Origin: Chinchilla lanigera
Taxonomy: Eukaryota; Chordata; Mammalia; Rodentia; Chinchillidae
Reading direction: 5' to 3'
Assembly (NCBI RefSeq): GCF_000276665.1
Contig: NW_004955477.1
Span: forward strand, 4,897,309 to 4,961,308
Length of the DNA stretch: 64,000 nt
A program made the position numbers and the translations under genes. Below, piece after piece: positions 46,430 to 58,360 of this stretch. The notes beneath the pieces are model-generated. The model had not been told where the DNA came from. It made no database searches and saw only the letters and a program-made list of their open reading frames with translations. Position 1 is the stretch's first letter. Each line of letters begins with the position of its first letter.

Positions 46430-46640
46430 GTGCTTAATTTGGAGCAATTTAAATTAATTGGAGCAGCTTTCACATGACCGATCAGCTGCCCAAATGCATG
46501 CTACACACTATAGCATGATTAATTTATGCCAGTTTAGTCAACAGGATGTTATTTCTGATCTTTGCATCATATAGCTGTTTATTACCATTGAGTAAATTGG
46601 CTGTACACTTAGCCCATTCAAAAAGTGCTCATGCTAGAGT
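46430..46640. promoter_or_regulatory. candidate conserved non-coding element
   Basis: Repeat-free, low in CpG, and dense in homeodomain-, POU- and MEF2-like words: TTTAAATTAATTGG, GATTAATTTATG, CTTTGCATCAT. Such composition is typical of developmental enhancers, but constraint cannot be shown from one sequence. Confidence 0.25.
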
Positions 46641-48150
46641 TTTTTATAGCTAAAAGAAGGTATGTTGGTGTGCTAAGTGGCTCCTGTGATACTTAGGTAA
46701 CATTGCACCTATGAAGCTGCCTTGATTAGTAGTCAAGTTAAATGGTACTTGCTGATAAAAATGTTCCCAAAGCACCAATCCGTTTTAGTGATAGGTTTCA
46801 TAAATGTGTCCTGCTGTTACGTCAGTGTGAAATGCAAAAGTTCACGGCTCTTTGTTTCTAGTTCTTGCTCTCTCCTGTGAAAGGCACAAAGCAAAACACT
46901 TCTCAGTTTTAGTTAATGATTGTGTGTCTTTTTTATGGCATGTGTGCAGTGATCCCGCAAGGAAAATGGTGCTGCGAAGCATTCTCCTTGTTTTTGTCAG
47001 CGAGTGGGCCCCTGTCGCTGATCCTGGGCCAGGGCTCCTTAGCATTTACCCCTTGTTGACTAGGTGCACTCAGCCCTTTATAGAATAGACAGCACAGCAA
47101 AATTGCAGGATGCACAAGAAACTTCTGCCAGTTGCTTATGCTCTTTCTGAGGTAGCAAGGTTTTCCTGTACTTCAGTTCCCTCCTCTTATTTACTTGGAC
47201 GGCCTTGGGAAGAATGAGTTTCTGAGATCGAAGGAGCAGATGCAGAGGTCCTAGATGTATGTTTTTTGGAGCTGAGTCACACACTTGTGGTGTGACTGTG
47301 AGCACTATGTAAAGTAAGGAATGTCCTTGATTATATCTGGGTGTTTATAGGAGAGGATCTTTGAGCTGGTACCAGTAGGTGGCTCACAGCTGATTATAGA
47401 ATGTGCATGGAACACTCCCCCTACCTTCCCTGCGATGGCACACTGGGCCTGTTTTTATTTCTGCACACAGCACTTGCCTTCATCTTCTGCTTTCTTCCTG
47501 AAGAGCCTGTGCAGGTAACAGGAGCCTCATGTCACTTCTGCAGTGCCCCTTCCTTGCAGGTGGCTTCTGTTGTTATAGACACAGGGTGGGGTGGAGGGAA
47601 AGGGGGAGGCATTTCCTCCCATAGGCAGCCCAAGTGACAGAGCTGTTTCCCTCCACATCCTGGAGCAAGGCTGGTCTGGTCTCAGCAGGTGAGGCAGGGG
47701 CTCAGCCAAGAAGAGGTACTTGTCTCCCATCTCGGGGTGGGGAGAGAGGGAAGAAAGTACGAAGCTTGCCAGTCCCCTAGGGCTAGAGACTGGCTTGATG
47801 TCACTTCTAGAGAGAAGCCGCCTGACCTGGACTGAGGGAGGATTTGCATAGCAACAGTCGATGAGTTTAGTTGTCTCCTTTGAGGTTCTTTAAAATATCA
47901 GACTTCAGTTAAGTCTACCGTGCTGTGAGGCTCATCTCAGTGGCCAGGCTCATGCCAGAGCACAGGAATGGGCAGGCCTGGTAGCCCTGCCCCTCTGCAA
48001 ACTATGCGCAGTGCCTAGGTCACACAATGGTTGACCTGCCCAGGACCCAGCCCAAACACCCTTCTTGCCTTTATTATTTTCTTATTTTTATTTTCCCAAA
48101 ATATTAAGGGCATGAAGTAAGTTTGATGGCCACACAGAACATTACCTTTG
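46641..48150. other. DOCK1: intron sequence, nothing recognised
   Basis: A CTCF-like motif lies at 47372-47383. No exon or repeat identified. Confidence 0.45.
47372..47383 (+). promoter_or_regulatory. CTCF core motif (full match to CCASYAGRKGGC)
   Basis: CCAGTAGGTGGC fits every position of the CTCF core consensus. It lies between DOCK1 exon D and the INSYN2A 3' end. Motif evidence only. Confidence 0.4.
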
Positions 48151-50542
48151 CTTTTTTATTTAAAAATTAATAAAGAACCTAATGACAAGTATAATAATTT
48201 AATCTCTATACGTAATGCCAGGTGTACATCTACATGTGAAGGGACACTGTATGTTCCACCTTGATTTTATATCGAAGTTGTTACTTTAATCTTTCTAAGA
48301 GAAGGATCATCATCTTTCAGTGACACATTGCAATTAAACCATGAAATGATTTTGAAAACACTGTTTTCTATTCAGGATGTTACTATTTTTAGGGTTGAAT
48401 TAGTTTATCTTCAGTTTCCTTTTTTATTCTGGAAATACAAATCTTTTTTACTTTTTGGTGTAGACTGACTTGAAATTGTGACATTGTCTGTATTATGATG
48501 TCCTCTCATGTGGACAGATGGATAGTACTAGTTAGAAAGCTGCTAATACCCTTATTTAACGCACTGAGATGGCTGGGATTTTTAAAACATAGGAGAGATA
48601 ACTTGTTGCAAACATTTTTATAACTTTAGTTAAAAACAGTATAAAAACATGAAACACGTTTTTAAATTTTTCATTTTTTCACCCACATGAAACAATTGCA
48701 CTTCCTTCATGGTATGGGATCAACTTGCTTGTTGTTCTTGCACAAAAATATTTCTCAGTTCTATTTACTGCTGTCTAGGGATTTGAACCCTTATTTAGTA
48801 TTTCACAAAATGGGTATGTGTTTATGTGTTTTCAGTGAAACAGATCTCTGCAGGATTGTTTGAGTAACTTCCAAAGAATGTGTGTACAGTATTCTTTTAG
48901 TTTGTTTTCAAGTCCTGATCTGATTGCTGATCACTAGGTTCCTGTAGAACCTAAACCCTTAGTGCTAAACTAAAACTGCTTTAGAGTCGAAAGGAAAATG
49001 GACTGCAAGAAGGAGCTCTAATCTGAAAAAAAGCAGGTTAAGATCCTTTACCAAGGTGAGCCACTTTGTGTTTGGCATCGAATCAGCAAGGTGTGTCTTT
49101 CTGTACACACGTATGAAACTCCTGGACAGAAACTTGAAGGCTAGGTTTTCTGGTATGTTCACAAACTATTCAAAAATTTAAGTTGTACAAAAAAAGGCAA
49201 AATAAGATCCCTACTTCCTATTGTGAAAAGCAAAAAATTGATAGACAAAGTCAGTAATAGACTAGGGGATTTTGATTTCTATAAAAAGATACCTGCAAAG
49301 GTGCAAAGAAATGAGTGAAAAAATAAAGGAACTAAGATTTATATAGCAATGTGTAATCAAGAGAGAATTCCAAGTGTTACTGTGGATTTAAAAAATACCT
49401 AAAAACATTTGATTCACAGCTTTCCCCTAAGTATGTCATTTAGTACAATTTACTAGTAGGTTAAATGTAGATGACATTAAGTTTGTCCATTGGTAGCAGC
49501 TAAACAAAACACAGTTTCTCTTTGAGATGGTCAGATCTTGCACAGTTGTTACAAAGCATAACGAATTATATAAAACGTTTGGCTGCGCTTACAGGGCGAA
49601 CAATGTCAAGGATTGATCCGCAAAAACACTTTCCGCCATGGTGCAGGAGCCTGTGATTTATTGGTGACTGAATTATCCATTGTGTATCTTTATATGTGTT
49701 TTCAGATTCTTGCCAGAATTTATCATTTGGCCTTTGGGTACCAAAAGATTAAAAAACGAGATCTAAGAAAGCTTAATGTCCAATAGCTCTGACCCTGTCA
49801 ACTTGCAATGATTAAAGGCATGTTTTGACTTTGGGGGACTCCTGGCTGGTGGCTATTGAAAATGAGGAGTAAACATGTTGTAGGTCTGGAGATGAAGAGG
49901 ATGCTAAATTTGAGGTGTCAATGTGACACTGAGACATGGTCACTTGGTTTAGCGCTACAGCACATGAAGGCAAATATACATAGAGTCACATTTTAGAGAT
50001 TATTCATGGTCTCCGACCACTTGAAAAAATTGTGCTTTCTCCGGAATTTGATGTGCTGAAAATTGCACTCGCCCCCTGCTTATTTGCAAAATGAAACATA
50101 AAAATGAAGTCCTTTGCAAACATAAGGCTTGCTTTTTCTTCTTGTTATTAAAAAAAAAAATAAAGGCTTGGAAATAATTATGAGTTTTAGCTGTGTACAG
50201 AGTGACAGCCTGACATTTTGCAGGTTGGAAACGTAATACTTGTAGATCTGGGAGGCAAGGGGAAAGAATTTTACTTCTCATCTTTGACTACATAAGTTTC
50301 ATTTCAGGTTTTTACATCCCACATCAATGAACTGCAAAGAACAGCTGGCAAGGTGTAAAATTTACTACCTTGCTCTGTTAATGATCTGTTGGTACGAAAG
50401 GCCTTTTTGGTACGCAGGGCGAGAAGCAGGGAGTGCGTGTATCGGCACCGCAGTTCTCTCCATCCTGTTCCTCTGTGGAGCAGGATTGACTTAACTCCAG
50501 TGGATTTTAAAGATAGCCTTGAGATTCTACACATCAAGAGTT
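48151..50542 (-). other. INSYN2A: probable INSYN2A 3' UTR region
   Basis: Sequence downstream of the INSYN2A stop on the minus strand is mostly unique and free of recognisable SINE, L1 or LTR insertions over about 2.4 kb, as expected for an exonic 3' UTR. Minus-strand AATAAA signals (TTTATT on +) occur at 49657-49662 and 48155-48160, with others near 48070 and 48087. I cannot tell which is used, so the lower boundary is a guess. An A-rich run at 50151-50165 on + (T-run on the transcript) is also present. Confidence 0.4.
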
Positions 50543-50726
50543 TTAAAGGAACCAGAGTTTCCATCTTCCGTGCTTTTTAGACTCAGTTTTGGATTTTTGC
50601 TTGGGCGTTGAGGAGGATGTCTCCTGAGTGTAAGGCGAAGGTGCAACCTGAGTTTCCTCAATAGGGTTCAGTTTCTTCAGTACGGGCTGGAGTTTGTCTT
50701 CCTGCTGCTTAAAATCCAGCTCCACA
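50543..50726 (-). CDS. INSYN2A: INSYN2A (FAM196A) terminal coding exon, partial gene
   Basis: On the minus strand an acceptor (TTTTGTCTTTCTAG, AG at 50728-50727) is followed by T, which completes a split codon, then VELDFKQQEDKLQPVLKKLN, PIEETQVAPSPYTQETSSST, PKQKSKTESKKHGRWKLWFL and a TAA stop at 50545-50543. This is the C-terminal end of inhibitory synaptic factor 2A, a gephyrin-associated protein of GABAergic and glycinergic postsynapses. The 60-residue tail is hydrophilic and lysine-rich and ends in an aromatic cluster (WKLWFL). Recalled human INSYN2A differs at only about five positions here. An ATG start does not apply: the GTG at 50725-50723 is an internal valine codon. The preceding exon (expected to end NSACIIYS) was searched for on the minus strand up to 64000 and not found, so the gene continues beyond the window. 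It lies antisense inside a DOCK1 intron, as in human. Confidence 0.93.
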
Positions 50727-53700
50727 CTAGAAAGACAAAATGAAGAATTTAGCGCTTGATCTTTGTAGTATCAAAATTCCCCTTAGGGACAGCAAAATAC
50801 AGAAATACCATACCAGGGTAATGATCATTCACATTTTGTTTATAATGTAATTTTATGGTTTAACATTACGCAATGGGCTATATTATATTTTTGCTCTAGA
50901 CTGCTGTGAAATGTTTCAAACAGGCTCATTTTCTTTGGAAAATAACTTATTTACTTTCATGGGTGAATCTTCAAAGTTTGGTTAATGTACACAGTTGGTA
51001 TCCAAGTATAGAATGTATGAGCTGAAATGAAAAATGCGAAATACAAATAACTTCACTGTTCATCCTTAGAGTGTCCACGTGTGCTTTGTGAAATAAAATA
51101 GATAACCCAAACAGGTATAGGTAGAAGTCACCTTAATACATACATACCAGGAGAAAGCAAGCTCTGCTTCTGTCCAGCCTGTCACAGGGCAGACAAGTCT
51201 ATTTATCTCACCGGAAACCATTGTGAAATGAAATGACTTTGTCTTACATTCTCCTTGCAAAATGCTAAGAGCCATAGTGTCAAACTTACGCTGGGGAGAA
51301 GAGTGTGTTTATCCAGTCAACACCACTGAATGTTACTGAGTTGTTATCTAACACTGTTTTCCAGGAAGCAGCATAGATAGTCTGTTTGGTAAAAGCTTAA
51401 CAAAACTGTAATTACATCATTGGAGCTACAGTGTGCAAACATGTAGCTGGGCGGAGGGACTTCTGCCAGTGGTGATGTGTGTGTTAGAAAGGTGAGATTA
51501 AAGGTGACTTAAGAAATAGGTATTGTTTCTTAGGAAATTTCTCTGAAGAATACTGTCAGCTTGTGTGGAGTCCTCCCTTCTTGCCATGTCTTTAGAAAGC
51601 AGCTTTCCAGGTCTCCCGTCTCTTACTCCTAGTGGTTCCTCTTGGCAGAGGGTAGGACCCCTTCTCCCAGGTGTCATTTTTCTGAGGTGACCCCCAGCAC
51701 TGGGGAGCTTTTTATCCCTTCTTGCTTAGCCCCACCCTTCAAAGCACTCCTGTGGTTTGGGCCAGGATGTTACATCATACCATGCTTGGGAGAATTCTGC
51801 TGTGTCCTCTTCCTTGTCTGGATGTCAAACTAAATGTCAGTAGATTTCAGCAAAGTCTCAGTGATGATGATAATGCATGAGCTCTTAACATTTTGTAACC
51901 ATTGGAACCATAAACCATTTATAAACATGAAATCCTTTTGATTTAGAGAACCATTAATCCTAGCCAAATTTTGACATTTTGGAAAGACAAAACAGCAAAG
52001 CTGTATTATCTGGAGTTTTAAAAATAAGTTCAAGCCCCATCTAATGGACCGTTCCATGTTTTAAATCCAGTGCTTCATTTTTCTGATTGTCAGGGACTAT
52101 AATGTTACTCAAAAATCAAAACCAAAATTGTTAATGTAGTTTATGGCCAGTCACCCTCTGCACCCAGAACAAGACTTAGTCTTTTCCCCATTTCATAGGC
52201 TATGTTTTGATATACCACAGTTTACAGAAATCGAATAAAACCTCATGAACTCTAGGATTGCTAATCTAGACTATGTGATGGTGGAGGTGTGGTCCCTCTT
52301 AGAGACAGCTACAAAGAGTGTAGGCTTCAGGGTGTACTTCATCTCTGAAATTCCCGCGTCAGCTCTGTGAGGTGGTGCCACAGAAAGAACATGCGACTTC
52401 TGCCTTGGTATAGGAGGTAGGAGTAGGGGATTCAAGTAAGCCCCTTATGCTATTTAAGCTCTTTTCCTGCATCTCAAGGAGAGGTAATAATTATTTTCTT
52501 ATGGAATTGTGGTAAGGTCCCTGCTCAAAAAAAAAAAAAAAGATGTTCATGAAAGAGATTCCTAAATATATGATGCAATTCAGCTATCTTTTAATTTTTA
52601 CTTATCTGTTGATCACTAATTTTATAATGGGAATAAGAGAAAACTCATAAAGACATCTGTTCTTCTACTGGGATAGTTAAGCAGGAAAGTAAGAACATTT
52701 ATGTCGAGTCTGTGAGGTGCAGTGCGTTGAGTACAGAAGAGAAATTTTACCAAGATGCTTGTGAATACTGAAAGCATACCCTCCAGGTCACAGCCATTTC
52801 ACCTGTCCCAGATAGGTTTTGAGTCATATTGATGGAGGGCGGGCACTCCGATTTCCTAGGCTAACAGTACAGTTCTGTGTACCTGTCATTACTGAAATCC
52901 TATTAAGCAGCTGCATTGGGAATCCTGTTATTAACCAATTTATCACATCGCAGAGCCATGTAATCACACAGTAATCTAATATGAGTTCTGGTTAACAAAA
53001 TGACTCAACTTTATCTGTCAAGTGGGATCCTATTTGCACTGCCCCAGTCACTTCCCTGGGAAGCTGTAGCTGGGGTGGTTTGTTAAGGGAGGGTGACCAG
53101 AGCCCTGTGGGTACACCCCGGGAAATGCCTACAGCCAATGTCAGTGAGGTGACCATGAGCCATGCTCTTCCTCCCCCATCTGTAGCATTCAGATTGCAGT
53201 GCATCTACTTGTAGGATGAAGTCTGCTTCAGCAAGGCACACAGTGGAGGGGTGTACACTGGCTGTTAGGTAGGAATAATATGCAAAACTGTATGGCATTG
53301 TCCGCGGGGACTTTCAGTGGGAAAGAGGCACCCCAGATCATTAAGGCTCTGAAGCAGACAGCTGACTGGACAGGGCACTATCACAAGCTTAAGAAGCTGG
53401 TCAGCTGTGGCTGCCACAGAACAAAAATCCCTGTGGTCTTATAGTCCAGTGGCCAATAGAAAGCAATACCTGCTGTCCTTGTGAGAAGAGAGGACCTGGA
53501 CATTCCTGAGCACTTGATACTTCTGTGCATAACCCCCACTCCCTGTTGGCCACCAAGTTGTCCAGAAAGAGCCTGGGGCTACCTACCAGAGCACCAATGC
53601 CCCATGCTGTGCCCTCTTACCTTGACATCAGAGAGACCAGCCCCTGCCTGCTGCCTGAACACATGGGTAGGGGCAGTACTGTGGCAAGGTTTTTCTCCTT

Positions 53701-53749
53701 GTCTCCTTCACGGTCATCCTTTTTTACTGAGAACACCATTCCTGGCTCT
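50727..53749. other. shared DOCK1/INSYN2A intron sequence; MIR at about 52365-52520
   Basis: Repeat-poor. The 52365-52520 part (GACTTCTGCCTTGGTATAGG ... AAGCTCTTTTCCTGCATCTCAAGGAGAGGTAATAATTATTTTC) looks like a sense MIR. No second INSYN2A exon was found on the minus strand. Confidence 0.5.
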
Positions 53750-53985
53750 GTGAATGGTTGGCCATTCCCTGTTCTATTGTTTCTACTTACACATACCCTC
53801 CAGACTGCTGACCACCTTCCCACAAATACTCTGTCCTCCATCCTTTCTGAATTCCTTGTGTGCATTAACCTTGAGGAATTACTGTATTTGTTTTTCTATT
53901 ATTTTGCCTCTATCTTCCCAAAGGCAGGTGCCATTCAGGGAGGAGCATTATCTGTTCCCAGCACCCAGAGAAGGGCCTGAGTCAC
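53750..53985 (+). repeat. L2 3'-end relic
   Basis: ACATACCCTCCAGACTGCTG, GTATTTGTTTTTCTATTATTTTGCC, CCAAAGGCAGGTGCCATTCAGG, CTGTTCCCAGCACCCAGAGAAGGGCCTGAGTC follow the L2 3' order (…GAGGGCAGGGACCATGTC…CCCCAGCACCTAGCACAGTGCCTGG). Confidence 0.5.
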
Positions 53986-55639
53986 TTAGCTGCCTATGTC
54001 ATAGATCCAGAGGAAATACACAGAAACAAAGCCTTAGAGGCAAGCCTTGTCTTGACCTTTGACTCAGCTTGCTGACCCGCTTCATCCTGGTCAGTGATAT
54101 TGTCACTACCTCCTCCACCTCTCCTGACCCCTGCCTCCTCTTGCACAGGTACATAAAGATTGTTCTGGAGGCAGCACTGGGCAACCCCTACAGGTGCAAT
54201 GCACAGCCTGGCCCCACTTTGTCAGCGCCATATGGAAGAACACTGGAACATGTACTGCTGAACACACACTGGGATCTTTGGGAGCCCAGTTCCTGCACCC
54301 TGATTTCATACTCTGTCTTGCTAGGTGTCTACAGGGGCATCACTGGTGGCATCAGCAGTTTATGCCTGCAGGTAGCCAGCTGCTCCTGGTGCTACGTTAA
54401 GGGGTAGCTGGGCATTTCGTTTTATTCCTTTTTATTTTTCCTGTGGCCTGGAGAAGAATATGGGCCCAAGCTCTTGTTTTGTTTATGTGATGGTGCTGTG
54501 GTTTTGTTTTTTTCTGGTGTTGCTTGTAAGTGTCATCCGAGGCAGCACGCCTCCACCACATTGTTCCGACCTGCTGTCCCAGGGTGGTACTGGCACCGGA
54601 GCTTATCCTGTAGCCATCCAGGCAGATGGGAAGTCTGGGCTCCAGATCCTTTTGTCTTAGGAGTCCTTGCAACCGTTTGGGTCTCACCGTTTAGTAGTAC
54701 TTGAGGCAGGGACCCATTCGTGGGCTACCCAGCTCATGGGCGCAATCCAGCCTTCTCAATACTCAGGCCAGGGCTGTGCACATCATGCTGAATGCTTATT
54801 CCTCAGCAGGGTAAGAACCCTGGAGAAAGTCCTGATTCTTAATTCCAAAGCACAAATCTGAGGGCTGGGGGCCAGGCCAGCCTTATCTGGACAAGGCATG
54901 CTCTGCCCTAACGCCTGAGTCAGATAAAGCTTGCAGATTCTGTTGGGAGAACAGAAAGAACCTTGGGCTGCTGGACATATTTACAAGACATGAGCTCAGG
55001 AATAGCAGTTATGGCCTGCTGTATCACTCCTCTCTTTGACCTTGTGGCCATTCTCCTTTCTCAACCATCCAACAAAATGCTTCCTGTGAAGAACTCCCTA
55101 CGAGTGGAGACCCTGTGGCTGCGCACACCCCTGCAGAGCCTTGGCTACACTCTGACACATTGTGATGCATGATTCAGGCAACTGGGAGTAGGTTTAATTT
55201 CTGTGGTTAGTATTTTGGTGTTAAAAGTGGAATTTAAGAATGAAGACCATCTTACAAAAGTACTGCTCTGTACATTTCCTAAGATGTAAAAATCTGCCCT
55301 AAATCTCAAGCTGCTCTTTCACTGGGGACTGTGCTGAGTTTCGTAGTAATATATCTCCCACACAGTTCACTGGATCCTGCAGAACAGGACCCTCTGTGCT
55401 TCTCTAGTTTCTCCTGTTTGTCTGATGTTCCCATAAATACTTAGCCTGTGCATGTTTCCTTCCCATCCTGTCACTGATTCCTCTGGTTAAGACGAATGCA
55501 TTAAACAGTCTCTCCAGTTCTTTCTGTGTAGCACTTAGGAGTTAAAAGCAGGTGAGTTTGGCTTGCAAGCACCTGCTTGTTTTCTGGAGTGGAAGAAAAC
55601 CTGAAATCTTTGATTTCTCTATCCAGGGAATGCCACGTG
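53986..55639. other. intron sequence, nothing recognised
   Basis: Several overlapping short ORFs on both strands around 54000-54700; no domain, no consistent splice structure. Confidence 0.45.
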
Positions 55640-55865
55640 GCTCAGTGGGCTGGGGATCTGAGGCCTCTGCCTTTAATTCTCTTTGAATTAGATCACAGAG
55701 TCCCTGGTGCTAACTCAGGCTCTGTACTGACTCACATTCTGCCACTGTGGATAAATCAGCTCACCTTGGGGACTTGAGTTCACTTGGCTGTGAAATGATG
55801 GTCGAGATACACTCCCACTCACAGGGTGGTTCTGAGGAGCAGCATGTGGGGCACAGAGAGCCAGC
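55640..55865 (+). repeat. MIR
   Basis: ACAGAGTCCCTGGTGCTAACTC, CTCACCTTGGGGACTTGAG, TTGGCTGTGAAATGATGGTC and CACAGGGTGGTTCTGAGGAGCA are consecutive MIR blocks (CCTCAGTTTCCTCATCTGTAAAATG ... CAGGGTTGTTGTGAGGATTA). Confidence 0.7.
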
Positions 55866-56119
55866 ATGGCTTTGGATAGGACAGATAACGTCCCTAACCT
55901 GCAACACTTGATGTTAACTGGCTCTGTCCCTTGCATGTGGGGGAATGTAGGTATGTTCTTTCCTTTGGCTTCCTTTTATCTGCATGATCCTGGCCACCCT
56001 TCCAGGCAATGGAAGAGCCAGAACCTAAAATAGCCACCATTCTTTTTTGAATACATCTCTATCAGACAACTTGAGGGGCACCGTCAACTCAGAATGTTGA
56101 AATCAGAACCCCCCCATCT
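55866..56119. other. intron sequence, nothing recognised
   Basis: Short unique-looking stretch between MIR and L2 relics. Confidence 0.4.
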
Positions 56120-56665
56120 GCTTGTGTGTCCTTTCACACATGGCTGGCAGCCACTGTTCCCCCTGCAGGCCAAGCCACACACCTGACAAAACCCCACTCA
56201 TCCTGCCCGCACCTCCTTCTGCTGAGTCCACTGGTTTGTGTTCAAGAAAGTCTCTGGCATCCTTTCCTCTTGGTCACACACATCTGTCCTAGTCCAGAAC
56301 TTCAGCATTCTTGCTCTGGCCATTGGAATAGTGGAGTCTCGTTCTCACTCTTTCTCTGTTTCCCTCCGTCTCTCCCTCCCTCATCAGGTTCTTGCTCATC
56401 TTTCAAAACTGAGGTCCCATGTCACCTGTCTTTAACTGCATGTAATAGAATAACCAAGTTCATCTACCCTCTGGTTATTTATAAACACCCCTTGAATGAA
56501 ATGGTCAGCTTCTCTCCTTTTTTCCGCTACAGCAAGTCTTACATTGCATGGAGTATTTTCTCCCAGGTCTGTAAACTCCCTGAAGCAGTGACCATATTGA
56601 ATTCATCTTTGAATGTGGTACGGTTATCACAGTGCTAGCCTCAGAGTAGCTCTCTTTATTTAGTA
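56120..56665 (+). repeat. L2 3' region
   Basis: TCTTTCAAAACTGAGGTCCCATGTCACCTGTC, TTCCGCTACAGCAAGTCTTAC, CCAGGTCTGTAAACTCCCTGAAGCAGTGACCATATTGAATTCATCTTTGAATG are L2 3'-end blocks in order. It keeps a 170-codon ORF that I take to be chance or a remnant, not a gene. Confidence 0.6.
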
Positions 56666-58239
56666 AGTTGAAGTAAACGGATGGGCTGAACCAAAGCCCC
56701 TCACTTCTAATCTCAGGAAACTTGCTATTTTATTTTCTGTTTTACATTTAACAATTGTTCTATTTATAGAATTCTACTTATTCTACCTATACAATTTATT
56801 ATATGTAATATGTATATATTATATGTCTCTATTTCTTTACGTATATATTCAACTTGTATATGTATCTCATGCCAGTAAAGGATTAATGATTTATAATTAC
56901 TAGGCTTTTAATACTTTAAACATAGAAATGATTCACTACCATTTCGTATCATTTCCTCAGCACTATTGTATGTAGTAGCTGAATAATCAAATAATTGGTA
57001 CATGTCTATAGAATCAGTATAATGTTTAAAATACCAGAAATGGGTGGTTAATTATTAATACTAGAACTATAATATCTGTCCTCTTTTCCTGGTATATTGT
57101 GACAAGGAAGTCATCACAATTTTTTCCCAAATATTAGCCAGATGTAATTAATTATATTATGAAGTATCCAAACTTAATAGATAGTGTTAGAGTTAAACAG
57201 TGACCTTCATGGGTACATCCCGAATTTGTTCCCTGACCACAGTGGAGGTCGTGTGTAGAGGTCTTACTTGACCAAAGTTCCATCCTTCCTGCTATTCTAT
57301 CTGTAACTATCTCTGGTGTCTAGGCCTTGTCTGAGGGCCCAACTCTCAGGCTAGCTTAGATGTATATAAATCAGGCAACTAAATTTTGGTTATGGCAAGG
57401 CAAAGACAAATTCATTTTTATAACTTCTGCTCATAATAACTTCTTCAATAGGAAAGAAACCAGATGACTAAACAAGATTGTAATATGTGCATAATTTTAT
57501 GGCTTCCATATCTTATAGAAGCCACAAAATATCCCCCTGGAAGCCACAAAAATAAAACATTATAAAAGATCAGTAATTTATAAAATGAAGCCAGTCAATA
57601 TACTATTGTCCCCAGCCACAATGAAGAGCACATAGTTTCCTGTCTTTAGGGTGTAAAGTAACTATCATAAAATGAAGAAAACAGAAGACTACTGTTGTGT
57701 CTAAAACTGGTTGAACTGAGCCACTCTGGTGCCAGGATTTGGCCACGATCTTGGGCATTAACTTTGCTTCCCATTCTCAATTTGGAGATGAATACTCCTT
57801 AATTCACTGAGGCAGATGACTTCCTGGGGTCACTGGGCTGGTCCAGACTTCCAGGCTGCTCCTCCATCCTACTATTTGCAGAGAGAACTGTCTCCACAAG
57901 TGGTGTGCAGTCATAGTGTCCTCACGCACAGAGAACCATTAGCTGCTTGTGCCACAGACTTGTCTAATCTCCAGCCTTGCCATCTGCCTCCAGGATGTCA
58001 CCATTAGGAGCGAGTTTCTTTTAAGAGGACTGGAGGCAGGGAAGAGGCCGCCAGGCAGACCCCAAACTACTCCATTTTCAGTTGTAAATTCCCCAGGGAA
58101 TTTCATTAGCCAGAACTGTGGGCATGGCAGTAAGACCGAATTCTGTGTTTAATCCTTAGAAAAGTCTCAATTTTTTCATCTGAAAATGAGTTACATTTAT
58201 TTCTCTGTGAAACAGGTAAGTTTCCTTGCTGTTTTGCAC
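56666..58239. other. AT-rich intron sequence, nothing recognised
   Basis: 56740-57200 is very AT-rich. A small imperfect hairpin (TGGCTTC ... GAAGCCA) is near 57501-57525. Confidence 0.45.
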
Positions 58240-58360
58240 ATTGGTGAAGGGCTCCTTAACTTTTACCTTCGGCCATAACGAAAGGCGAGGGTTAGTCATG
58301 TAATTAGCCTTTCTCCGCTCACTAAAATTTAAGCATGTAATTGCTTTACAAATAGTATGT
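58240..58360. promoter_or_regulatory. candidate conserved non-coding element
   Basis: TTCGGCCATAACGAAAGGCG and CATGTAATTAGCCTTTCTCCGC keep CpGs in an otherwise CpG-poor intron and include a TAATTAG homeodomain site. Inference from composition only. Confidence 0.25.

Noticed and set aside
51066..51290. Minus-strand ORF with a GTAAGT nearby (51275-51290)
   Set aside because: The encoded sequence resembles neither INSYN2A nor any protein I know; a chance donor-like site.
53525..53980. 151-codon + ORF
   Set aside because: Ends in an L2 relic; no domain.
54000..54410. Cluster of ORFs with a CTTGCACAG acceptor-like site at 54147
   Set aside because: No matching donor or known protein; both strands are open by chance in GC-richer DNA.
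56126..56638. 170-codon + ORF
   Set aside because: Overlaps an L2 3' region and has no recognisable domain.
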